Shown: in pieces, positions 13,679-25,154 of the stretch
Layout: each line of letters begins with the position of its first letter
How positions within the stretch are numbered: position 1 is the stretch's first letter
Assembly: GCF_001039355.2 (NCBI RefSeq)
Contig: NW_019775486.1
Coordinates: forward strand, 179,074 to 238,101
Source of the DNA: Lingula anatina
Lineage: Eukaryota > Brachiopoda > Lingulata > Lingulida > Lingulidae
Reading direction: 5' to 3'
Length of the DNA: 59,028 nt
The notes under the pieces: model-generated
Seen by the model: only the letters and a program-made list of their open reading frames with translations
Databases searched by the model: none
What the model was told of the DNA's origin: nothing
Translations under genes and position numbers: made by a program

Positions 13679-13896
13679 ATAAATTCTGCACGAATATTTT
13701 TCCCTGAATGTTTCTATTAACACTATCTTTTCGTGTTTGGATGCATATGGTTTGTTTTTGCCATGTTTTCCGTCTCAAGCATGACCAGTATAACTGCACT
13801 GTTTGTGTGTTCTTCCAGGCTGGCTTCAGTCAAGGATTGTCCTTTGGCACACATGACTTTAATCTGGATGATCTAGACCCCTTGAACAAGAAGTAA
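3469..13896 (+). CDS. GULP1: CED-6/GULP1-like engulfment adaptor (PTB domain)
   Basis: This is an adaptor acting downstream of CED-1/MEGF10/LRP1-type receptors in clearance of apoptotic cells; its PTB domain binds NPxY motifs in receptor tails (known for the family). I read 13 coding exons: 3469-3643, 5334-5398, 5699-5770, 5930-6028, 6593-6730, 7193-7309, 7615-7719, 8789-8893, 9316-9384, 10617-10761, 11030-11107, 13267-13412 and 13819-13896. All borders are GT-AG and the phases match, giving 463 codons plus stop. The PTB domain covers roughly residues 60-206, with family-typical stretches such as [15 protein letters not shown] and the strongly conserved [20 protein letters not shown] leucine-rich coiled coil follows at about 210-255 ([12 protein letters not shown]). 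The C-terminal third is Ser/Pro-rich with NPF (about 395) and DPF (about 409) motifs and ends in DDLDPLNKK. Start choice: the ATG at 3574 begins MNRQ and resembles the vertebrate MNR start, giving 428 codons; the upstream in-frame ATG at 3469 is also possible. Human GULP1 is about 304 residues, so the extra length is C-terminal. Confidence 0.93.
3684..3717. repeat. (ATTT)n microsatellite
   Basis: A run of ttta/attt tetranucleotides lies in intron 1 of the CED-6/GULP1 homologue. It is simple sequence with no other content. Confidence 0.85.
6329..6496. mobile_element. MITE with CAGGGGCGGAT terminal inverted repeats
   Basis: The element begins CAGGGGCGGATTTAGGCC and the reverse complement of its other end reads CAGGGGCGGATCCAGACC, so the terminal inverted repeats match at 15 of 18 bases. 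It is 168 bp and has no coding capacity, so it is non-autonomous. It is flanked on both sides by gtaat (6324-6328 and 6497-6501), a plausible 5-bp target-site duplication. The CAGGGG-type ends resemble hAT-like elements, but hAT usually makes 8-bp duplications, so the superfamily is uncertain. The internal motif gaagacggtca recurs. It sits in the intron before exon 5 of the CED-6/GULP1 homologue. Confidence 0.8.
7767..7966. repeat. Compound (TAT)n/(TAG)n trinucleotide microsatellite
   Basis: Blocks of tattatt and tagtag alternate and end in a long pure tag tract with a few agc variants. It starts about 50 bp after the exon 7 donor of the CED-6/GULP1 homologue. Confidence 0.9.
11072..11168 (+). 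repeat. Partial duplication of exon 11 end with its splice donor
   Basis: The 41-bp segment at 11072-11112, spanning the 3' part of exon 11 and its gtaca donor, is repeated at 11128-11168 with one base difference and a 56-bp period. The second copy therefore carries a duplicate donor 56 bp downstream. Using it would lengthen exon 11 by 56 bases and shift the frame. Confidence 0.85.
11464..11870. repeat. 160-bp tandem repeat, about 2.5 copies
   Basis: The motif aaaacgcaggtcaagttcg starts at 11464 and 11624 and recurs diverged at 11784, exactly 160 bp apart. Each unit continues with cagcatgatcgggccat, a tatgctgttttttcac stretch, a catatgcaacactgt stretch, and tcatgaaa-tcacaggagt. It lies in the long intron 11 of the CED-6/GULP1 homologue. 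It has no sustained coding frame and the family is unknown. Confidence 0.85.
12250..13030. repeat. Diverged tandem repeat, about 300-320-bp period
   Basis: Three diverged units start near 12259, 12579 and 12878. Each begins with cattttcaag followed by gtgtgactttgaagttcca-type sequence, then a cctgaagacc segment, a tagtcacattttctga segment and a cattatgtaa-attgcatcag segment. The third unit is more degraded. It is intronic and of unknown origin. Confidence 0.7.
13628..13674. repeat. (TA)n microsatellite
   Basis: An uninterrupted AT dinucleotide run in the last intron of the CED-6/GULP1 homologue. Confidence 0.9.
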
Positions 13897-16800
13897 AATA
13901 TAACTGTAAAAGTTCTGTCTGCTTACATTATGCATGCTGACAATTCTATCAGCAACAAAGACTTAAAAGGACTGCTGCTGTTGCAGTGCATGAGAATGGT
14001 TATATTGAATGGGGTAACCTTGACCTTGAACACCTTAACAGGAGGCTGGTGACCTTGACCTCTGACCCATTTACTGATATCATGAACACTGACTTCTGCA
14101 TTAACCAAGATTGAGGGCTGGGGATGTTTATCTTAACATGGTCAAGAAATAAAGTTGATCCTATTGCCAATCATGACAGACTGACCAGATTTCTCACTTT
14201 GTCATAATGGCCTTCAGCGGATGACCCACTGACCATTAGTGACCTTGAACTTCATGAACTTGACCTTGATAATCTTTCAGTAAATATAAGCAAGCAGAAA
14301 TTCAAATCACATATCAACTGAAATGATGCTCAAGGTGTGTGAAAATGAGACCATTAGGAGGGAAGCGAGTGTCACCGTGAGGGAACCTCTCAGCAGTGTC
14401 ACATTAAGACAGACTACGTGGGTGCAGTTGACTTCAGAGACTTGGAGATGCCCCCTGCTGTAACCTTGTACCTCCATTGTTTACTTTTGATAGGAGATAT
14501 AACAGAAATGTAAACACTTGTCCAATGCACTTACTTCAGAGGATATTTGAGTATTATAATTTCTACATTAATCAAACCATAAGCAGTATGTGTTGTAGTC
14601 ATTCTGTACATTGCATAGTATGACATCCTATAAAATATCCACTTAATATATTAATATTGTCTGCATAGAGAAAATCTGCATATATTTTTGTGGAATATGT
14701 AACCTAGAGCGTAATTAGTAATAGGCTGCATTCAGAAAATGGTCCTCGGGCCAAATATGGCAACTGACTAAAAAGCTTGCTGTCTATTCCTGTAATAGAA
14801 ACTGTATAGATTTCCTGTGGGGAATGTTCAAGTGGGTCGGCCATATTTTGACACGTGGACTAGTTAGTCCCCTGTTCTGAATGTGGCCATGGGAAGCACA
14901 ATGGATTGGTTGGTTGTGTGACTTAGGCTGGGGGAATTCTGTAGACCACTACTACTAGTATAGACCTGAAATCTTGATGAAATTTTATGTGCCAAATGGA
15001 GATAAATATTGGAAACAGGACAGAGAAGAGCATGTCTGGTATCAAAATATGTGCAGATGAAGCAAATATCAAATTAACATGCATATTAAAACCGTAAGTT
15101 TTTGAATTATGAAATTTACATTATGTAGTTGTGGGTAGGGGCAGTCTTTATACATATTTAGGTAGCTAAGGAATGCAAACAGGAGTTGATGGAGCGATGG
15201 CAGAGTGTATAGAAATGACTGCCAGACTACGGCTATAAAAATAACGTTCCATGTATTTTTTAGCAAATGAAACTACTTTGTACTCTTTATCAAATAAAAA
15301 ATTGAATCATATTAACTTCAGCGGTTTCTTTGTAAGGTAGATGTAGAAGGGACTGATAAAAAATCTATGGATTTTTCTTGAGTTGGATATGTTGACAGTC
15401 AAACAGAGCTGTCTTTCAGTGTTCATTTAGTGCTTGAAACAATATATATGGACAATGTATAGAATGCAGCTCTGACTCCCAGGGCACAGTGTATTGTATA
15501 AAGATGAGGTCAGTCTGTGCAATATATATATATATATGTAAACGACGTAGCCATGTATCACTTTATATACAATATATGTAACATGATAGATGAATGCAAG
15601 TTTTAGCAGTCACCTGAGATATAAAGTTTGTGTATATGTTTTGTGTCAACAGAAAGTTAATGATTCATTCAAAACATATTAGGATGGATTAAGTCCTGTT
15701 ATCTCAGCCTATTTTGAGGTTGTTTGATCTGATGTCCACACGGTCCATGAAGCAACTGTGGACATGTACAACTGTGTCCAAATTCTGGGAAGGCAGAGGA
15801 GGTGGATATCCCCCCCCAAACAATTACTTTATTTTTCAACAATACTTTGATTAAACTTGATAATTAGAATCCACTGTCATACGATCTTCTCTGATCCTAC
15901 AAATACTGAGATGATGAAATATGTTCCTGATGACTTATCAGATTTTTGCCCAAAGTAAATTTACGGCTATCTTTCACCATTATTAACCTCTGTGAATAAT
16001 TTTCACGTAATAATTTTATAACTAAGACAGTTTATGAGCTAAATATATTAAACCGAGTTGTATTATGCCACTCCATTACAGAAGTCACTTTTCTTTGACA
16101 TCAAACCCCAACTTGTGTCTTTGATAGAATTATTGGCATAGTTTGCATTACCAATATTAACATTTTAAGGGAGTTGTGTGCAAAAAAAAAAAAAAATTGA
16201 AAAAGAAAATATTGTGATTTTCAATGGGTGCCTTACATTGTTGAAATATATGCCATAAAACTAGTGTTGAAATTTAGTATATACTTGTACACTTGCCTTC
16301 AAAGGGCATTGCATTTTCACAAATGATGTTTATAGGCATGTATTCTGTACTTGTTGATTGATGAATTTGTTCTACAACTTTTATCATAGATGCAGATTTT
16401 TTTTTCTTTTTTTTAAACAATTATCAACATTATGGTGATCATATAGGTGATTGGGCTACTAAGTGTAAGATTTTCTTGTTTGAATCTCAAATTTGCAACA
16501 CTTTCTCCGAAAAATGCAGCTGTTTAGCTCCAGATTTGACAAAAAAAGCCCTACAGACACTGAAGCGGTTTAAATAGCACTCTAGATATTATTTTTGATT
16601 CGTGTAGAATAAAAGCAGCTTTGTTGGACCTATGCAGTGTATATAGGACAAAATGCATATACATTTATATATACAACATTCTTATACATAGATATACATA
16701 TCCAAGTTAGAACAGTGAATCTGCATGAACATCAATTATTATCATGAAAGGATAATTGTTATTATACCAGAAAAATCATCTCAAATGTTTGTATTACATA

Positions 16801-18677
16801 AATAGAAACTGCTATAAGTTGGATATTTGATATTTTTATTATTGTATTTCAGTAATAAAATCCCGGATTTATTTGTATTTATGTAGCGAATTGATAAGGG
16901 TATAAATAAATGTCTGTAAATATTCATGAAGTAAAAATTACTGTATTGATGACACAACAGATGTGACCCCAAGCACACAGTTAATATATTGTCATTATCA
17001 GAAACTTAAGCAGTTTGAAAAAAAATTCTTGGAACAATTTACGAGATTAAATATGTTTATATCAAAATATATAGTGACCTTGTTGTTTTGTGCTATGAAA
17101 TTATTTTGTAAAACATGCAGCATGTAGAAGAGTTTTCAGTAAACTGGGGATCGGGGGGGGGGCAGAGAACTGCTTCATTTCAGGTTCATAATGTATCTTG
17201 TTTGAATGCAAGAGGATTTGTTTCAAGTCTTGAAAATGCATCAAATGGCTTCAAAATAACCCGCCAGCGTTGTTTGCAAGTTGGACATTCAGATATGTGA
17301 CTTTTGTATGCCATTATTGACGGTTTTCTCTTATTTACAAAACATCTTGGTTATAAAACTGACCCGCATGGAAAGTTGAAACAAGTCTTTTTCTATCGCT
17401 TTAACTTTTGTTACCTGCACACAAGAATGCTTAGTACGATTTTTTCTTTTTGCATAACACTTAAAAAACAATATCATAACATTTAAAACATAATTTACTG
17501 ATCCATATATTCAAAGTTTTTTATTTTTATTTTTTTATTTTCAGCGTGGGAAACTTCAGTGGCCGTGGAGTGAAATTACTCCAGGGAAATTTGAAAGTTG
17601 AAGTCAAGTTGTTAACACTGTATATACACATGTACCTTAAAAAAAAGGCCACTGTTACAGACAAACTTACTTATCAGTCAATACTTTACAATACTGGAAA
17701 AAAACAGTTAACTTGGACACAAGTTCTGAAACAAAATTCCTTTGACAACTTCAATGCACTTTCTCTAGTCGAATTTTAGTTTCAATGCTGAAGTTTCAGT
17801 GTTGATGTCTCAATCTTTAACTTAAGTACTGTTTATTACATTAACTACAGAAGACATTGTATATCATCAATTACTAAATCTCATTTTCAAACCATTGTTT
17901 CAATCAAACATGCAGTTCTATGTTCCAACTGTGAGATAATTGTTAGAACTGCACTGAGATCATTTACTTTCTTTTTTTCGCTATCAAACATCTGAACATT
18001 GAAACTGAGATGCCTTTAAATCCTCATTTTCATTTGTAAGTCAATAATAATAACTGAAGTCTACAACAGAAAAAAATACTTGTTCTTCAAGAAGAAACCA
18101 CTACATTCTAATGTACCGAGATTTCTTAATAGCACAATGGTTTGGTCTTGACACAGTCTAGGTATTACTTTAATATATGTTATCTAATGTCAAGATTAGC
18201 ATATCCACCTTGATTAGTTAAAATTACAGATCTTCCAAGCTTTGTAAATGTTTTTTTTTTTAAGAACTAACCTTTTCATAGACGAAGATCTGTTTACCCT
18301 AAGCTCACAAAATGAGGAACTGACCAACAAAAGACGAAATTTACCACAACCCAGCCCGGCACAGTAAAAAGTTCTGGTATTATTCATAATTTCACACAAG
18401 TCTCTTCAACAACAAAAAACCCAGAAGATGCCATAATTAGTCATACAAAAAACACAGGACATTAAGTAGAACTTGTATCTATGTCTGAAAAACTAATAAA
18501 AGATCCAGATCATGTAAAACATTATCTGAATAGAATGTTCTTTTGCTATCACATAAAACCCATTGATCAGAAAAGAACATTCCAATAACCTAACAAAATA
18601 TATTTTCCTTTCAGAATATTCTAACAAATACTTCACTGAGGTTTTGAACCAAACAACTAATGTTGTCTCCTTACACG
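13897..18677. other. Convergent 3' untranslated/intergenic region
   Basis: This interval lies between the stop codon of the CED-6/GULP1 homologue (+) and the stop codon of the USP1-like gene (-), so it should hold both 3' UTRs. AATAAA-like polyadenylation signals for the plus strand occur at about 14146 (agaaataaag) and further on at about 15292. A cluster of gaccttga-type octamers lies between 14020 and 14275. No further coding exon is recognised. Confidence 0.55.
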
Positions 18678-19581
18678 CTATACAAGGACCACTCTCTCGT
18701 AGGGGACGGGAGTCATTTTGTAAAACAATAAGTATGGCGTCTCGCAGATACTGACTTGTTTATTCAACAAGCTCTGCATGTCTTCTTCGCTTTTAAGACA
18801 AATCCTTTCATCATCACACTCAAACCAATTCCCAGAATAGTCTGGGATGTCTACTTCATTCTGAGTGTAGATATTACAGGAGTTTGCTTTCCCTGCAGTT
18901 TCTTCTCCTTTCCGTTTAATTCTCTCTGAGACTGGACGTTGTCGCTCTGCAGATTTGGCGTCCGTCTTTTTGGAGGGGTCCTTCATCTTGTGAACAGGGG
19001 GTGCTTTGACGTAGGCAGTGTAGTGACCCGAGGAGATGGAAATACCGCTGTGCATGACAACTGCATACAATTCAAATCTGGAGTGAAGTGAAAATGAATC
19101 GAATGAAATACATTCATTGTAACTCTTATCTCAAATCATTCTATCAAATTACCAACACCCAAACTCTTTTTTTTTTGCAGTTATATTTATTCTTCTTTTT
19201 GACCTTCCATTCCTGGACACACTGATTTTAATTGCAATTCTCTTGAACAAATAATGCCTAATATATTTTCTCTCTTCATTTTGAGGAGTAAAATATCTGA
19301 ACCTGAAAATTTTTTAAGATCTTTATATCATTAGAATATACCTTTATTGAAAACAATCTTACAAATGACATAAGCTAACAATGGTAGGGAAATACTAGCT
19401 TGTGTTCAAAAACTTAATTACTGTCTGATCTAACTACTAAGCTAATAAGGGACATTTTCTCCTAGAATATACTCACTCATGACTGTGTTTACGACAAGGC
19501 TGTTTGCACCTGTTACTGAAGCAGGGTAAAACCAGGGGCGTGGCCACGAAATCATTCACCTTGGAGATACCACCAAATAAC
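18678..19581 (-). CDS. USP1: USP1-like ubiquitin-specific protease, C-terminal exons (partial)
   Basis: This is a cysteine protease that removes ubiquitin; USP1 with UAF1 deubiquitinates FANCD2 and PCNA in vertebrates (family knowledge). Two coding exons are visible: 19477-19581 and 18678-19077. Their splice phase is consistent (cat-ga joined to a-ttt) and together they give 167 codons before the stop. Evidence for USP: the His box YAVVMHSGISISSGHYTAYV with the catalytic histidine, a Trp-Phe-Glu-Cys-Asp-Asp segment after a divergent insert, and the C-terminal TPYLLFYK-like ending (ETPYLLFYKMTP). The order ISK-then-VVMHSG and the lysine-rich insert between the His box and the last strand resemble USP1. 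The N-terminal part, including the Cys box, is absent because an assembly gap starts 25 bases upstream of the exon. The acceptor of the upper exon (tgcag) is good. Confidence 0.82.
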
Positions 19582-19606
19582 CTGCAACCAGACAAAGACA
19601 CATAAG

Positions 19607-19748
19607 NNNNNNNNNNNNNNNNNNNNNNNNNNNNNNNNNNNNNNNNNNNNNNNNNNNNNNNNNNNNNNNNNNNNNNNNNNNNNNNNNNNNNNNNNNNNNN
19701 NNNNNNNNNNNNNNNNNNNNNNNNNNNNNNNNNNNNNNNNNNNNNNNN
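19607..19748. other. Assembly gap (142 N)
   Basis: A run of N. On its right flank is an (AAAT)n-rich tract (19752-19836). No more USP1-like sequence is seen to the right, where the 5' part of the minus-strand gene should lie, so the gap is probably larger than shown or the join is wrong. Confidence 0.95.
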
Positions 19749-19836
19749 CCCAAAAAAAAATAAATAAATAAATAAATAAAAATAAATCAATCAATAAAAA
19801 ATAAATTAATAAAATAATTAATTAATTAATTAATAA

Positions 19837-21539
19837 GAGGTATGAATGGATACCCGGTACATCAGCGTTTTATGTATAAAGGACCTCTCAAGAAGCCCGT
19901 CTAGAAAGGGCGGAATGGTGGAGTAAACAGTATGAACGCGCCTCTGTATTTGGGACCCATCACACGTTTTTATTTAACCCCGGGGACTGGAAAACAAGAT
20001 AGTATGAGTCGATAAAGCATGAAAGGGATAAATCACTTGGCAATCAAGTCCAAAACAATAAGCTATAAAGTGGCTTCAGTACCACCTTCAATGTTAAGCT
20101 TAATTGAGCGTGAAAAGCACCTGTACAAATTCTTATGTTAAAGGTCAGAGCAGAACCCTTTGACCGTCTGGCGGTCTCTTTAATGTATAAAATCAGGTGA
20201 TTTATCTAATTGGGATCATTTTAAGTACAAGATTTCACTTGTTAATTCACTTTTTCTTCTTTCTATACTCAATTAAATTAGACCTGGGAAGTAATTTTTG
20301 CCACCTTGACCATAGGAACCGTGAAACAAACAGTTGTTACGTCGATGGGTCCTACATGTGTAAATATTACTAGTCTTTAATTTTTGTGTTAATAACTTTC
20401 AAATGTCTATCCAGATCTAGTTATCTAGCTTTAATTTTAAGGAAAGGATTCTGATTTGCTGGCCATGATTAACATTTCAAAAACAACACATATCGCACGA
20501 GCTTTCAAGTAATACAGGGCCCAGCTCCCAATGATTTGCAAAGGTATGCTCGTCCTAAATTTTGACCCACCTACGTCCCGTTAATCCTTTTCCGTGTAAA
20601 GCTGTTGGAATGCGGACTCTTCGTTTAGTTCAACTGTTGCACGGAGCATCATTTCTTACACCGATCAGAGGGAGCAGATAGGACTGCAGATGACAATGGC
20701 TATTAGAGGTCTGTAGTTGAAAAAAATCAAACTGACTTATCAGATCGATTATTCAGTCCATTAGAAAAATATAGAAACCTGCGTGGTTAATACAAAACAC
20801 ATTGATGATAAAAAAAAAGAGGAAAAGAAAGAGAAAGCACCTAAGCTGCATGAAGTTTTTGCTCACAAATTTCTCGTAATTACAGTGTATGCTCCACCAG
20901 GTCCACATTTTGATTCTTTTTTATATATTCACATATATTTCTCTGTTTGATTCGGTGCACATTTCTATAATGTCTATCGAGAATTTTGTACAGCCTATCT
21001 CTAGATCTGGTATTGAAAGATTCCAGTGTATAACTAATGCAGTACATTTTACCTTAGACCTTTTTACTATAGTGCGTGAGTTCTGCCTTTAGTTTGTGAT
21101 GTCCTATTTTACGAGTTCTTGAAAAAAACCAAGGTTGATCATGTGGGCTTTAATTTTCATAGACATAAATATGCAGTTTTGGGAATTTGACATGCCATTT
21201 CAGCTACTGATGCGGGAAAATGCATTTTCTTGATTGAATTAACATTACCAAACTCGTCTTCGCTTATGGTCTGTATTCTTATCATTAAGAATGTATAACC
21301 ATGAAACGATGTCAATTCATTCTTCTACAGAATGATGGAACCTTTAGGAGTTCAAAGGTAACAAAAACGAACCGTACATCTCGGTAAAACGCATTTTCAT
21401 GTGGTTTTGGACATTGTGGTTGAACATTATTGGTGATGCATTCTTGTAATCACCCATACAATGTTATCAGTACCCTAAATTACCTCGTTACACATCAGCT
21501 AATTTGTAACGGGAAAAAAGTACAGCTTAGAAGTCGGTC

Positions 21540-21570
<31 letters not shown>

Positions 21571-22758
21571 AGACACACACGTACACCTCAGCCTTCCCTC
21601 CTCTCTTCCTTTCTTCGCCATCGAAGGCATGCGGGGGGGGGGGGGGGTATCAAACACACCCTTCGTACAGCAGGCTGAAAGCAGGGGTGTAAGCCAAAAT
21701 GCACACTTGAATCATTCGTTCAAATATAACGTCGCGCGCCGAGGCCCAGACTAGTCGACTGATGCCCAATTCCAAATACGTACTTTTGTCTTTCTCCCAC
21801 ACTCTCCCATTAACCCCTCCTCCTTTTTTTTTTTTTTTTGAATGCTTTCCCCTACCCCCTTATTTTAGATTTGTTTCCTAAGCGCGAAAAGTGTCTGCAA
21901 ATCGAAAATCTGCTAAATTTTGGTTTAATTCCAACAGATATTTAATTATATGTGAGCTGTTGTTCTAATGTAACAAGCCTAGTTTGAGACAGTAAAATTG
22001 TCAAGTTATTTGTCTGCTTGAGTGGGTATTGACAAGAATTACTTCGGGGATGGAGCCTGATTGTTATCACTGAACCGTGCAGATAGCAATCAGCGGAACT
22101 GCTTCTTCTCAATTACGTTTCTGATTAAGGTGTGAGTTATCTAAAAGTGCTTCATAATTAGGATATGGTGAATGGCTTCTACCTTACTATCCGCAAAGTA
22201 ATGATTGGTAATAACCACATTTCCTTTGTTAAGTAATCGACTTATCAGAGCTCCCCACCTTTTCCCCGTGGTATAAATAAAATGAAGGAAACAGATTTGG
22301 GTGAATTTTATGCCGAGGGTAGATTTCATACAGACGAAGACCTGGTGCTGTTGGATGGGTCTCATTACTCCAATATATTCTTTAAATTCCGACATCAGCA
22401 AATACACAGCCATCACGCAATATTAGCAACCGCTGCATTTAGAAAAGAAAAATTAGAAAAATCGTGACGTTGTTGAACCGTCATCGTATATATATCCGTT
22501 CTGAGCGAATTCGTGAAATCAATGAAGCCCTGTCTCCCGGTTACTGTGAACCGTATACCTGGATATCAGCACACTTATGGTAAAGGTGGTATAAATGACC
22601 GGCGGTGAATACCTAGGGAGCACAACGGCAGTGAGGAGATAACGGGATTAACTTGAGGACACTGAGCTTGGAGTGTGTTAGTTTATCGGACCACAAACAT
22701 TGGACGTTATTTGTTTTATATTGGTCACCGTACATAGAGACGCCTCGTTACCTTCAAG
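19837..22758. other. Intergenic region and 5' flank of the anosmin-like gene
   Basis: No coding exon is recognised. Notable simple sequence includes a poly-C tract followed by a CA repeat at about 21540-21580, a poly-G tract near 21632-21647 and a poly-T tract near 21822. The last few hundred bases are probably promoter and 5' UTR for the start codon at 22759, but I see no definite TATA element to annotate. Confidence 0.5.
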
Positions 22759-25111
22759 ATGTTGCACGGGCGATGCAACAGTTACACAGTAATGTTCCTC
22801 GGAACTATTCTGCTTCTAATTACATCTGGGGTGTCTAGCGTTTTGCCAGAAACACAGCAAGCATACAGGGACGCTGTCATCAAGGCACAGTGCAAGGCAA
22901 ACTGCTTGCAGCAGGTAAGTTGTCAATTGATTGAAAAATTAAGTGACTAGGTCTGTTCATTGCATAGTTTATTATTCGAAAAATGGCTTTTTGAGCTGTA
23001 GTATTCAACGAGTATATAGTTGATGACATATTGTGCTTCACCATAAGAAACAGACTTGGAAAGCTTTCTATTTTAAGCTAGTACATTCACAGCAAAGTAT
23101 CTTTCAGGTAAAAAAGTGACTTGAAGTGACTTAAGACGTAGCAATTGCATAGTCTGTAACTTACCAAAAGCGATTTCTCTTTTTCAAAACAAAACAATTG
23201 AATCTCAAACTAATTTCGTTGGATATTGTGTTAAATCGAAGTTCAAGGAAGTAAAAATTACTGGCCCAGACACGAACTAGTAAACTAGTGCAGGCATAAT
23301 ACTTAAAACAATAGCAAAGTCATCTGAATGAATTCCAACTTTGAATTACTGCTAAATGCACGTCGAGAGAACGCTGAATCACAGTTATTCAACCAGATTT
23401 TGACACCTCATTGGATTCGGTAATATTCTAAAACAAAAACGTAACCCAGGGAAAGATTTGTTTGAAGCCGAACTCTCTTGAACGTTTCTTGTTTAGATGT
23501 TTTACTTAATCATATCGTTCCGAAGTTTGATTTAGGTTACTGTTGGAATAATGATGAGTTTTCAGGAATAATAGATGACATATATTTGTTGAGTTTTTGG
23601 TCTTATATCAATAGATCTTCGACCGTGGGTCTCTTGTAAAAATAAAGTCTTATCTCATCACAGCTTGTCTGGTTTGATGGTTATAATTAGATGAGTGCCT
23701 TTGTCAGTGCACCGTTTCTGATAAGACGTTTTGGTTTATATATTTTAACTTTAAATAAAAACCTTTCTGATAGCTGGATAGCTGTTGTGATGAAATATTT
23801 TATCCCTCGTTTTTGGGTAATTTATTGAAAAAGCAAAGAGATTAAAATGTACAATTGATAGCCATCAAGAAATAAGTCGTCCTTTTTATTAACTTTGTGG
23901 TCATGGAATCTATTCAACGTAGTTCCTAGAAAAATGCGTCTATTGATGAGGGCAGAACTTTACAATAATGACATTAACCAACGCAAGCAGAATATTGCGT
24001 GACATCAGAAAGACCACGACTATGAACGATTGTTATTGCCTGTGTAAGGGTACGACACATTTCTCATCGGTCTCGCCAGTTGGATACTGTTGATAGCGAT
24101 TACACGTGTTGAACGTTTTCAAGAGGCAAAATTAGAGATAATATATAGGGCCAACGTCTGTGTACTTTTGAAAGTAAAAGGGAAGTGTTAACAATTCGTA
24201 TACGTCTTGGTCATGCCATTCTGTTGACTTTCATGTTCGGCAGAGGTTAATTTAAACATCCGTAACGTAATGCATTGTTTTTTGTGGTAAGCCTTCCTGC
24301 TCTTAGCTTATTGATGACCATAATGGTGACCTTTAAAATGAAAACAAATTATTTTTAATTATCTTTCGAATATTGCTAATTAGTGAACCTCATCAAGTTT
24401 GAAATTGGCCTTTACAACATCGACTTCTAGCCTGAATGTTCTGTCTCTTGCACTCTTATTTCTGATTTTTAACGAGCGTGCATGGTAGATAGTGAATATA
24501 TAAAAAAGTAAATAGGAATGCTAAATGCTGCACAACCCAGATACGTTAAGGCGAAATGCTTCCGGAAGCGGCGGGGAAGTTGTTCTCAAAAAAAAAAAAT
24601 AAATAAATAAATAAATAAAAAATAAATAAATAAATAAATAAATTTAAAAAAAAATAATAATAAACCACTTTAAAAGGGGTAGTGATTGAAATTTAACCCA
24701 TTTATGTTTACTTCATTTCAATTCACTTTTTGGTAATAGTTCTACAAATTAAAGCACCAGGAGTTAGTTGAATGAGTAATTTGGATGAGTTTGTTTTGAA
24801 AACAATGCTTTTGCTACTAGAATTGGATTTACGCATCATGCAATATTGGCATTTTTAATGCTTCCATTTTTTACTTTCAGTATGGAGGGAGAATTGCAGA
24901 TAACGAAGATAATTTTTACGACATGTATAGGCAGTATAAATGCTTAGTAGCCAAAGAGAATGAATGTAAACAGGTAAATATGATCTATCTTGGTTGAAAC
25001 TTTTCTATTCCCAGGTACTCTGTGATAACTGTCATGCAAATGGTTTTTNGATGTTCTCAAAAAAAAAATAAAATAAAATAAATAAATAAATAAATAAATA
25101 AATAAAAAAAA

Positions 25112-25154
<43 letters not shown>

